A DNA stretch of 7,116 nucleotides from CAJQPP01 sp041747075 (GTDB lineage: Bacteria > Planctomycetota > Planctomycetia > Pirellulales > Pirellulaceae): contig JBGTFW010000067.1 of the NCBI GenBank assembly GCA_041747075.1, positions 1 through 7,116 on the forward strand. Direction: 5' to 3'. The notes under the pieces were generated by a model. It was not told the origin of the DNA. It made no database searches and saw nothing but the letters and a program-made list of their open reading frames with translations. The first letter of the stretch is position 1. The number at the start of each line of letters is the position of its first letter. Positions 1-5,926 of the stretch are shown piece by piece. The translations under genes and the position numbers were made by a program.

Positions 1-98
1 CCCCGCCGGAGCAAGTCCGACGGAAGCGTCGCGAAGGCCGCCATGCTTTCGGCGCATGGGGGATTGGGCGGCCAAAGCGCTGCCGAAATCCGAAACTC
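1..98. repeat. 98-bp interspersed repeat, copy 1
   Basis: This stretch matches 859-956 with 7 mismatches by direct reading (about 93% identity), at a constant offset of 858 bases. Each copy holds two hairpins. The first, at 3-23, has arms CCGCCGGA and TCCGACGG around a five-base loop GCAAG, with one C/A mismatch that becomes a G/U pair on the minus-strand transcript. The second, at 41-59, has arms CCATGC and GCATGG around a seven-base loop. Similarity stops abruptly after CGAAACTC. The copy touches the window edge and may begin earlier. The short open frames in it look like accidents of a GC-rich repeat. It resembles REP-like or other small structured intergenic elements, but I cannot name a family. 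Confidence 0.85.
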
Positions 99-509
99 TC
101 CGCGAGTTCCGCTACGTGGGTGGTTTCCGCGCTGCCTAAACCTTCCGCCTGGGAATGTTGATCCAGACGGGCACAGGTGGCTACGGTGTGATTTCAAAAG
201 GTTTGTTAATGTGTACGGAAACGACTGCGACGGATTCACTGATGCTAAGGGCTGATTTCGAGTTTACCCCAGTTCATTATAAAGAGCGGTTATGGGTTGC
301 AGGAGTTCGCGATTTCATTGTACTTTTTCGAATCGACTGAAATGAGCGGCCCGGCGGCCGCCACCCCGAACCAGCTTCTGGGCTGGACCTGCACGCAGTA
401 CGACCAGACGTATGCGCTCAGTAGCTAGCTACGCCAACGTCAGCCGAGCGAAGATGGAGATGGGGGACGTGGAACCGGAGGAAGAAGACTCGACCTTGTA
501 ATGCTGTTG
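99..509. other. Gene-free stretch with possible coding debris
   Basis: I see no convincing intact gene here. One frame is open from 249 to a TAG at 428 and reads partly like protein (for example LQEFAISLYFFESTEMSG and NQLLGWTCTQYDQTY), but its only ATG is at 342, leaving 28 residues. A different frame running through 430-501 gives an acidic tail (AKMEMGDVEPEEEDSTL, then TAA). The two could be the frameshifted end of a decayed gene. I do not recognise either, and chance open frames explain them equally well. The part from about 200 to 340 is AT-richer than its surroundings. Confidence 0.3.
421..432. repeat. 12-bp perfect palindrome
   Basis: GTAGCTAGCTAC is its own reverse complement and has CTAG at its centre. 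It could be a binding site for a dimeric protein or a chance palindrome. No gene start lies close enough to make an operator role likely. Confidence 0.4.
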
Positions 510-550
510 GGAATCCCGCTGACTTGATCAGCGGATCGTTCGGTTTTGGC
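510..550. repeat. 41-bp direct repeat with hairpin, copy 1
   Basis: The 41 bases recur at 579-619 with one difference (T or C in the GTTCGG-Y-TTTGGC tail), 69 bases away. The core at 516-534 is a perfect hairpin with arms CCGCTGA and TCAGCGG around the five-base loop CTTGA. The hairpin is followed by ATCGTTCGG. No poly-T tract follows, so it is not an obvious terminator. Confidence 0.9.
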
Positions 551-578
551 CCTAAACAAATTCCGCTTCCGCCACTTC

Positions 579-619
579 GGAATCCCGCTGACTTGATCAG
601 CGGATCGTTCGGCTTTGGC
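579..619. repeat. 41-bp direct repeat with hairpin, copy 2
   Basis: This is the second copy of the 510-550 unit. The hairpin at 585-603 is identical in arms and loop. The 28 bases between the copies are not repeated. The near identity of the two copies suggests a recent tandem duplication or selection on the sequence. Confidence 0.9.
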
Positions 620-669
620 GTGGCGTGTGTAAAGCGCGATTTCGCCAGAACAATCGGACCCCCGGATTT

Positions 670-690
670 CCGTCGGGTTCATCCCGGCGG
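670..690. repeat. REP-like hairpin
   Basis: Arms CCGTCGGG and CCCGGCGG (8 pairs including one T/G) enclose the five-base loop TTCAT. The same design, a five-base loop in a CCG-rich stem, recurs at 737-760 and 792-815 and in the hairpins at 3-23 and 861-881. It is read here as one member of a short hairpin repeat family. Confidence 0.65.
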
Positions 691-736
691 GTTCCCAATT
701 GACAAGCTACAATGCCAGTCGACCGTGTTTTGGCTC

Positions 737-760
737 TCCGCCGGGTTCATCCCGGTCGGA
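737..760. repeat. REP-like hairpin, bulged
   Basis: The left arm TCCGCCGGG and right arm CCCGGTCGGA pair over nine positions around loop TTCAT, with one bulged T at 756. Fourteen consecutive bases, CGGGTTCATCCCGG, match the hairpin at 670-690. Confidence 0.6.
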
Positions 761-791
761 AGCCGCGACGATTCGGCTGCCATTCGTTGCT

Positions 792-815
792 TCCGCCGGG
801 ACAAGCCCGCACGGA
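792..815. repeat. REP-like hairpin, degenerate
   Basis: TCCGCCGGG-ACAAG-CCCG pairs over four bases next to the loop and over four further bases (TCCG with CGGA) beyond a small internal loop. The five-base loop ACAAG resembles GCAAG in the 98-bp units. It is weaker than its neighbours and may be a decayed copy. Confidence 0.45.
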
Positions 816-858
816 GAGCAGCGCGATTGGACGATTGAGGGGTAGCCAAAAGTTGTCG

Positions 859-956
859 CCCCGCCGGAGCAAGTCCGACGGAAGCGTCGCGGCGGCCGCC
901 ATGCTTTCGGTGCATGGGCGATTGAGCGGCCAAAGCGCTGCGCAAATCCGAAACTC
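859..956. repeat. 98-bp interspersed repeat, copy 2
   Basis: This is the second copy of the unit at 1-98, in the same orientation. Its hairpins are at 861-881 (loop GCAAG) and 899-917 (arms CCATGC and GCATGG). Both hairpins survive in both copies although 7 of the 98 bases differ, and none of the differences breaks the second stem. Sequence on either side is unrelated between the copies, so the unit has defined edges. Confidence 0.85.
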
Positions 957-977
957 AATGGCGACGACTTGATTAAC

Positions 978-1079
978 ATGTTGGATGCAATCGAGGTTGT
1001 CGCAAACTGGAACCGGGTCGGCGAGGACATTTGGCAAAGATTGCAATACGTTTTCCGGCTCGCAATCCCAATGCGTTAA
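978..1079 (+). CDS. Possible small open frame, unrecognised
   Basis: An ATG opens a 33-residue frame ending IPMR and TAA, 25 bases before the acetyltransferase start. The predicted peptide has a mixed, protein-like composition (EVVANWNRVGEDIWQRLQ) and an AT content like that of the next gene, unlike the repeat upstream. The same frame is open back through the 98-bp repeat to 846, which is probably accidental. It could be a small protein, a leader peptide, or the tail of a gene cut off by the repeat. I do not recognise it, and there is no clear Shine-Dalgarno site. Confidence 0.2.
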   Translation: MLDAIEVVANWNRVGEDIWQRLQYVFRLAIPMR

Positions 1080-1104
1080 TTTTAGCAGCTTGGAATTTTC
1101 CAAA

Positions 1105-1653
1105 ATGGTTTTCGAAACAGCAAGGCTAATTGTCCGCGATTTGAAGGAATCGGATTTTGAGGCCTTTCATGAGATGCAATCGGATGACGAAGTGATGCAG
1201 TACACGACCGGCAGAGGTCTTGACGAAGCCGAAAACCGTCGGCAACTGGCGATGTGCATCGCTTGCTATTCAAAACCCGAAAATGACTTTTGGGTGTGGG
1301 CAATCGTTCGAAAATCCGATCAAGAATTCGTAGGCACCTGTGCTTTCGTCCCCAATCAGCACCGCCCGGAGATTGGCTATCGTTTTCCTGGGAAGTTCTT
1401 TGGCATGGGCTACGGGCAGGAAATCTGCAATGGCTTGATCGAATTCGGAATTCATGATCGAAGACTGACTGAGATCATTGCCTGCGTGGACGTTCGAAAT
1501 GTTGCTTCGATAAAAATTCTTGATCGAAGCCCTTTGCCTTTTATCGAGGAGATAAGGAACAACGATGGTGGTACCGATCGTTTTTATCGCTGGACGGCCG
1601 AACCGGAACAGTGCAAAGCGAATGATAACAATCAGGAATTTGACATCGCGTAG
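1105..1653 (+). CDS. GNAT family N-acetyltransferase (RimJ/RimL-like)
   Basis: The 182-residue product is the usual length for the GNAT acetyltransferases related to RimJ and RimL, which move an acetyl group from acetyl-CoA to an amine such as a protein N-terminus. It starts MVFETARLIVRDLKESDFEA, the typical first strand and helix (ETxRLxxRxxxxxD). The acetyl-CoA pyrophosphate loop is seen as FFGMGYGQE (compare GxGYxxE), followed by NVASIKILD, the equivalent of the family's NxxSxrvlek segment. The ATG at 1105 is chosen because the family pattern begins right after it; the frame is open further upstream but that part is not family-like. There is no good Shine-Dalgarno site. Four sampled 60-base lines average about 47% GC, against 53-68% in two sampled lines of dsbD, which suggests acquisition by transfer. 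The substrate cannot be told from sequence. The gene ends 148 bases from the convergent dsbD. Confidence 0.85.
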   Translation: MVFETARLIVRDLKESDFEAFHEMQSDDEVMQYTTGRGLDEAENRRQLAMCIACYSKPENDFWVWAIVRKSDQEFVGTCAFVPNQHRPEIGYRFPGKFFGMGYGQEICNGLIEFGIHDRRLTEIIACVDVRNVASIKILDRSPLPFIEEIRNNDGGTDRFYRWTAEPEQCKANDNNQEFDIA

Positions 1654-1696
1654 TGACGCAGAAACGCAGCCGACGTTCAGGTGCCCTGTTCAAGAA

Positions 1697-1713
1697 GGCC
1701 GGAAGAACCGGCC
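1697..1713. terminator. Possible bidirectional terminator hairpin
   Basis: GGCCGG-AAGAA-CCGGCC forms a perfect six-pair GC stem between the convergent acetyltransferase and dsbD genes. No long T-run follows on either strand (CTTCAGG on plus, TTCTTG on minus), so it would be a weak intrinsic terminator or a transcript-end stabiliser. The position between two gene ends is the main support. The rest of 1654-1801 shows nothing recognisable. Confidence 0.4.
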
Positions 1714-1801
1714 CTTCAGGATCAGGTTCCCGAATTCAGGCCTGACGCGATGCGGCCAGTCCGATGAGATGCCGGAGTACGGCCTGGAATTTCTTCGGCT
1801 G

Positions 1802-4180
1802 TCACTGATTGGCCGCGGCAACCCCCTGCTTGTTCACGCTCGATGCCTCCGCTGCGTCGAGCGCTTCCTGGACGACTTGGCGCACCTTGGTCGCCGTCAG
1901 GAAGTTGCCGCCAAAATGGATCGGTTCCTCCAGGCCTGGCGAGAAGACCGCGTAGTAGGGGATCGCAGTCGCCGTGTTGCCGAGTTCCCTGAGCAAGTCG
2001 TCGACGCCCGCCATCGTGTCCTTGTCGGCCTTAAGTGCAACGACGCCATGCTCGTCAAAAAACTGTTTTGTGCCGCGGATGTTCAAGGCAACTGCCTCGT
2101 TCGCCTTGCACGTCACTCACCAGTGAGCCGTGAAATCAACAAAGACGACGTGCCCCTCGGCGACTTTCTCGTTCACAAGTGTTCTCGAGAAATCCTGCCA
2201 GTTCAGTTCATGTTGCGGCACCATCATGTAAAACGCGACGAAGGCACCGGCCAGCACAACACCCGCGGCGGCAGCCCACTTTCGCGCGCGGACTGTAAAC
2301 GGATCGATGAATGAAATGCGCCCCGCCATCCAGCATCCCATGCCGACAAAAACGAGAAAGGCGAGAACCGGCAGCTTGTATCGCTCTGTCACGGGGTTGA
2401 AAAAGAACACCGCCGCGCCGATCAGCACGAAACCCATCAATTGCTTGAAAGTCTCCATCCAGGCGCCGGGCCTGGGCAGCCACGCCACCAGCCGAGGCTG
2501 GAATCCGATCAGGATAAATGGAAAGGCCATGCCGACTCCCATCGCGAAGAACGTCATGAACGTCAGCGTCGGAGGCTGGGCCGTTCCCCACGTGACAACG
2601 GGGATCAATAGCGGACCGCTGCACGGCGTCGCGAGGAGCGTCGTCAGTACGCCCTTGAGAAACGCGCCCGTCATTCCCTCCTTTTGAGCCGACTTGCCAG
2701 CACCGGCCGCCGCGACGAAACCGGGAATCGGAATTTCCCACACGCCCAGAAACGACAGTGCAAAAGCGAATACAATCGTCACCATCGCGATGACAAACGC
2801 CTGACTTTCGAACAGTCCGCCCCAGCCAATCGTCTTGCCGAGCAATTGCGGGAAAGTCGAGAACGCGGCGAGAAGGAGAAAAATCGAAATGATCCCCGCT
2901 GAAAACACCAGATTCAGCATCAGTGCGCGGCGCGGATTCTCGCCCGCCTGCTGGACCAGCGAGAGCACCTTGATCCCGATTACCGGCAACACGCACGGCA
3001 TAATGTTGAGAATCAGTCCCGCAAGAAACGCGAATCCGAGAACGGCTGCCACCGGGTAACCCGCCAACTCACCGGCGTTTTTTCGCGATCGTTCGAACTC
3101 TTTCTGGACCAGCGTCGCCACTTTGCCATAGTCCGCCCCGTCGGGAATCATGAAGGCGAGCGGATTGCGGGCCGTTACCGTCGATTTACCCACGTCGACC
3201 ACAAAACTGAATTGGACGGCGCGCGGAGGCGAGTCCGCGACGTCGGGATCGCTCGACAATGGCTGGTATCCGATCCAGCCCGTAAATGACCAGGGCTGGT
3301 TCTCCAGGTTGCCGGGAAGCACGACGGGAAACGTCCATTCCGCCCCGTACTTGTGGACCCGCCAGTCAACGGTTCCGCGCTTGACGGTCACCGACGCGCT
3401 CGAATCGGTCGGCTTGAGCACGCGCGCCTCGTTCCGCCGCGTAAACACAACCAGTGTCGGATTCAGAAAGGGAGAAGCCTCTTCCTCATACCGCGGTATC
3501 CACCAACCCTCGTCGGGAGTCACCTGAATTGTCAATTCAATCCGCTCGCCAGGTTGGGCGTGCGTCTTGTCGACCCAACCGGCAATCGTCGCGTGTCCCT
3601 CCTCCGGGCGTATTTTCAGCGAAAACGACGTGTCCGCGACGGCCGCTCGCGCCGTGAACGACGGATCAAACTGAAGGCAAACGCCGCCTTCGTTCTCGCA
3701 AACCTGCGCCTTCACCCTGACGGGGATTTCCAGTTCACGAACATCGACGCCTTCACTGAATTCAACCGGCGCGGACCAGACGACGGTCCCCTGGTGTTCT
3801 TCCGACGGGACGTCAAAGTATTCGTATTCAACCTTGTGCGGATCGGAATCCGGCTGGAAATCCCCCGCGACCTTGACATCCGTGTACCCATCCTCGAGCC
3901 AGATTTCGGTGCGAATCGGACCTTCGGGGGGCTGCGTCACGGAGAAGATGTGCCACCCCGGTTCGACTTTCGCGGTCACGCGAAGGAGACCCGTTCGTTC
4001 GTCGTCGTTGAGCAGAAAATCCGCGCTGAATGTTACCGGGTCTCCAGGCTGAGCAGGCGATTGCGGGTTGAGGTCCTGAAGGAGAAATCCCTTTTTCTCT
4101 TGCGCGTTGACGCGTGCCGTCGCGAAAAGGGCGAGCAGCACCGCGACCCAAAAACCGGAAATGGAACTGGCAAACTTCAT
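1802..4180 (-). CDS. dsbD: Thiol:disulfide interchange protein DsbD, probable selenoprotein (UGA read as Sec688)
   Basis: DsbD is an inner-membrane protein that carries electrons from cytoplasmic thioredoxin to extracytoplasmic thiol proteins. Read through one in-frame TGA (2119-2117), the frame gives 792 residues: a signal peptide (1-26, ending VNA); an alpha-like domain with Cys161 and Cys168; a second, cysteine-free domain of similar type (about 185-330); a membrane domain of about eight helices (375-655) with the paired cysteines in MPCVLP (396) and ATPCSGP (520); and a thioredoxin-like gamma domain (about 660-792). The TGA replaces the first gamma-domain cysteine (FTAHW-U-VTCK, Cys691 kept). 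The 104 codons after it stay open and include the cis-proline motif IPYYAV (Pro741). The true stop, at 1804-1802, is also TGA, so TGA also works as a terminator here. The ATG lies 21 bases after the upstream gene, suggesting one operon. Alternatives are a nonsense mutation or sequencing error, which would leave a DsbD lacking its gamma domain. Confidence 0.88.
2084..2108 (-). promoter_or_regulatory. Candidate bacterial SECIS stem-loop
   Basis: On the dsbD transcript, eight bases (GUGACGUG) after the in-frame UGA, CAAGGC pairs perfectly with GCCUUG. After one bulged G, AAC pairs with GUU, leaving the apical loop GAGGCA, 19 to 24 bases past the UGA. A short stem just downstream of UGA, with G in a small apical loop and a bulge in the upper stem, is the general form of the element that recruits SelB carrying Sec-tRNA. 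In the classic E. coli fdhF element the bulged base is U, here it is G. The stem also encodes the conserved CKANE segment, so part of the pairing could be coincidence. There are no homologous sequences here to test covariation. Confidence 0.6.
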
Positions 4181-4201
4181 AAACGATGGTGGCTGGTTTA
4201 G

Positions 4202-4789
4202 TTATTGCTCTCGATGCGTACGGGCACGCTCCGACCCCGCCGGATGGAGACCCGTGTCTGGCGCGTCGTAGTATCCGCCAAAGGTAACCGCTACCGGGGC
4301 CACCGACAACGGTTTGCACGAGTTTCCTGAACAGCACAAACCATCAAACGCAAGGTCTACCACGAGTTTTTCCGGGATTGCGGTTGCTTCGAGCTTGAAT
4401 GGAGCGAGAAAGTGGACCTCGCCCGTTTCGTGTGTTTCGATCCGATGGTCGAATACCGGATCGTGCTCGACAACGAGCGGCTGGCGGTCGGCGTGAAACG
4501 TCTCAAGCAGGTGAAAGTTCTTCGATTCGCCAACCGTTATTTTACTCGGTGGCAACGAACCCTTTTGCGTCAGCGAATAAATATGGCTTCCTTCGGGAAT
4601 GTCAACCGATACGATCAGCCAGCCAAGCCCCGTTCCTCTCTCAAGTTGATAGGCGCACGAGACGGTCGGCTCCTTCGCGTCCACTTCCTGCGCGCTGGCA
4701 AACGAAACGATCGCACCGAAATTCATCGCCACCGTCAATGCCATGCACGCGACACTTTCTGCTTTCCTCGTCCATGAGTTTCTCAACAT
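4202..4789 (-). CDS. Secreted DsbD-alpha-like (N-terminal domain) protein
   Basis: The product has 195 residues with a signal peptide (hydrophobic stretch about 14-30, cut near SFASAQ) and one domain like the DsbD periplasmic alpha domain. Residues 60-73 (VSVDIPEGSHIYSLTQ) parallel VTAKVEPGWHIFSVTQ in the adjacent DsbD. Near the C-terminus, LCCSGNSCKP (Cys152, 153, 158) sits where DsbD alpha carries its C-x5-C redox pair, with an extra adjacent cysteine. There is no membrane domain. It likely receives electrons from, or competes with, the alpha domain of the DsbD encoded 21 bases downstream. The ATG at 4789 is chosen because GGGAG lies seven bases upstream and the signal peptide then has normal length; in-frame TTG 4825 and ATG 4822 overlap a terminator T-run. 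The last 20 residues (APDTGLHPAGSERARTHREQ) are polar and probably disordered. Confidence 0.75.
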   Translation of the reverse strand: MLRNSWTRKAESVACMALTVAMNFGAIVSFASAQEVDAKEPTVSCAYQLERGTGLGWLIVSVDIPEGSHIYSLTQKGSLPPSKITVGESKNFHLLETFHADRQPLVVEHDPVFDHRIETHETGEVHFLAPFKLEATAIPEKLVVDLAFDGLCCSGNSCKPLSVAPVAVTFGGYYDAPDTGLHPAGSERARTHREQ

Positions 4790-4823
4790 TCGACAGCTCC
4801 CGGTGTTCGGTTCCAGCTCCATC

Positions 4824-4862
4824 AAAAAAAATCGCGCGACGATACCAGCTTTGACCCGCGCG
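4824..4862 (-). terminator. Rho-independent terminator after the kinase-like gene
   Basis: Reading the minus strand just after the stop at 4865, two CGCGCG arms (4862-4857 and 4838-4833) can pair across an 18-base loop and are followed by A and eight T residues (4831-4824). A shorter alternative stem, ATCG with CGAT, also abuts the T-run. It marks the end of the kinase-like transcript. The next gene starts only 35 bases beyond, so the dsb promoter must be very close or lie inside the kinase gene, or the terminator must leak. Confidence 0.65.
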
Positions 4863-4864
4863 CC

Positions 4865-5911
4865 TCAACGCCAGTCGAAACGACCTTGCGAAGACCTGCT
4901 ATCAGGTCCGGCGAGGTGTTCCAGCCGTTCGGCGATCCGCTCGATCCTCGCAAGTACGACGTCGCGCGGACCTGGCTCGCGGCCTTCGACACAAACCCAT
5001 TCCAGCCAGTTGAGTCCCGAGACAAGCGTCGACGAGCGATCGTATCCATCAGCCAATTTTCGTTCGTGTTGGGAAAAGTCGCGGATTTGCCGGTAAAACG
5101 CGACCCCGCGAGACCAAAAGGCTCCATCATCAACGCCGAGACTTCCCAGCAACCGTGCAATATCAAGGGCGGGATGGTCGATTTTCATCGCACCGAAATC
5201 GACGATCCCCGTGAGCTGATCGCCTTCAAACAACAAGTGATCGTGCCACACATCCCCAATGACCGGATGAACCGGAAAAGTCGCCTGCGCCAACCCGACC
5301 AACTCTCGCCGCACCTTCGGGGCAACGAAAGGCGACAACCCGCAAATTCGTTTTGAAACCGTTCCGAATTGCGGATCGTTTCGAGAAGCCGCACGAACCG
5401 TCTGGAATTTCATGGTCGGACGCCCGTTATCGAACCAGGCGTCGATCCGCGAAATGCGGTCGACCAGAGCGCGCGGCACTTCCCTCGCGCAGTTCGCCTG
5501 CGACGTCGCGTTGTGGAATCGGGCAAGTGCCGTCATCGCCGACTCCAGCCGTTTCATTCCAGGCGCCGCCTCAAAGTCGGCGCGACCCGGCATCCACGGT
5601 TCGAGTTGCCACCAGTGCCCATCGCGCGAGACCCGTGAATTGCCATCGGCGGCGCGCAGGGGAACCGGTACGAAGTCACAGCCCGCCGAGCGCGCCTGAC
5701 GCAATACCGCGTGCGACCACGCCAGATGGTCGCCGCGCGTCTGGTCGGCAACCGGCCATTGCCTCAGACAGTACACCCGCTCGCGGCAGGTGATCCGCCA
5801 AAACCGCGCACCGCTGAAGCCACCGGCGCTTCCCAATGCCTTAATCGACGGGGTGGCCCCCGCCCAGTGGGGCGAGTACAACGAATGCAGCAACGCGGCG
5901 ATTTCGGTCAC
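4865..5911 (-). CDS. Aminoglycoside phosphotransferase-fold (APH/choline kinase-like) protein
   Basis: The 348-residue product has the APH/choline-kinase fold of small-molecule kinases. The early SAGGFSGARFWRI (about 28-40) resembles the nucleotide-binding loop with the following strand, and YCLRQW (47-52) may carry the ATP-contact basic residue. The catalytic segment is PVIGDVWHDHLLFEGDQLTG (216-235), followed by IVDFG (236-240), the Mg-binding DFG/D-x-D equivalent, and DHPALDIARLLGSL (245-258). The usual HGDxxxxN is changed: H is I, Asp220 is kept, and the metal-binding Asn position is His225. The GTG at 5911 is chosen as start because upstream codons run antisense to the P-II-like gene and do not look like this family; the Shine-Dalgarno site is weak. 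The substrate is unknown, and nothing suggests antibiotic resistance specifically. Confidence 0.75.
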   Translation of the reverse strand: MTEIAALLHSLYSPHWAGATPSIKALGSAGGFSGARFWRITCRERVYCLRQWPVADQTRGDHLAWSHAVLRQARSAGCDFVPVPLRAADGNSRVSRDGHWWQLEPWMPGRADFEAAPGMKRLESAMTALARFHNATSQANCAREVPRALVDRISRIDAWFDNGRPTMKFQTVRAASRNDPQFGTVSKRICGLSPFVAPKVRRELVGLAQATFPVHPVIGDVWHDHLLFEGDQLTGIVDFGAMKIDHPALDIARLLGSLGVDDGAFWSRGVAFYRQIRDFSQHERKLADGYDRSSTLVSGLNWLEWVCVEGREPGPRDVVLARIERIAERLEHLAGPDSRSSQGRFDWR

Positions 5912-5926
5912 GTTCCACTTGCCACC

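Noticed and set aside
1..956. CRISPR array
   Set aside because: The repeats differ in type, length and spacing, and no regular repeat-spacer pattern or cas gene is present.
1802..2116. Separate 104-residue thioredoxin-like gene starting at GTG 2116
   Set aside because: It begins immediately after the internal TGA in the same frame and lacks the first half of the thioredoxin fold. It is better explained as the end of DsbD.
2117..2119. UGA read as Trp or Gly through an alternative genetic code
   Set aside because: Tryptophan is TGG throughout, including the codon just before, and TGA ends the kinase-like and P-II-like genes and dsbD itself. A family cysteine is expected at this site, so selenocysteine fits better.
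1565..2314. Plus-strand open frame of 249 codons
   Set aside because: It overlaps the acetyltransferase end out of frame and runs antisense to the DsbD C-terminus. It shows no family motif.
2208..2996. Minus-strand open frame of 262 codons within dsbD
   Set aside because: It is an out-of-frame shadow of the DsbD membrane domain with a composition unlike a real protein.
3353..4201. Plus-strand open frame of 282 codons opposite dsbD
   Set aside because: It is antisense to the signal peptide, alpha domains and redox cysteines of a well-supported gene. Its Arg- and Pro-rich composition is typical of shadow frames.
5711..5926. 72-residue N-terminal extension of the P-II-like protein
   Set aside because: It is antisense to the kinase-like gene, and the canonical P-II N-terminus MKIILAVI begins at 5927.
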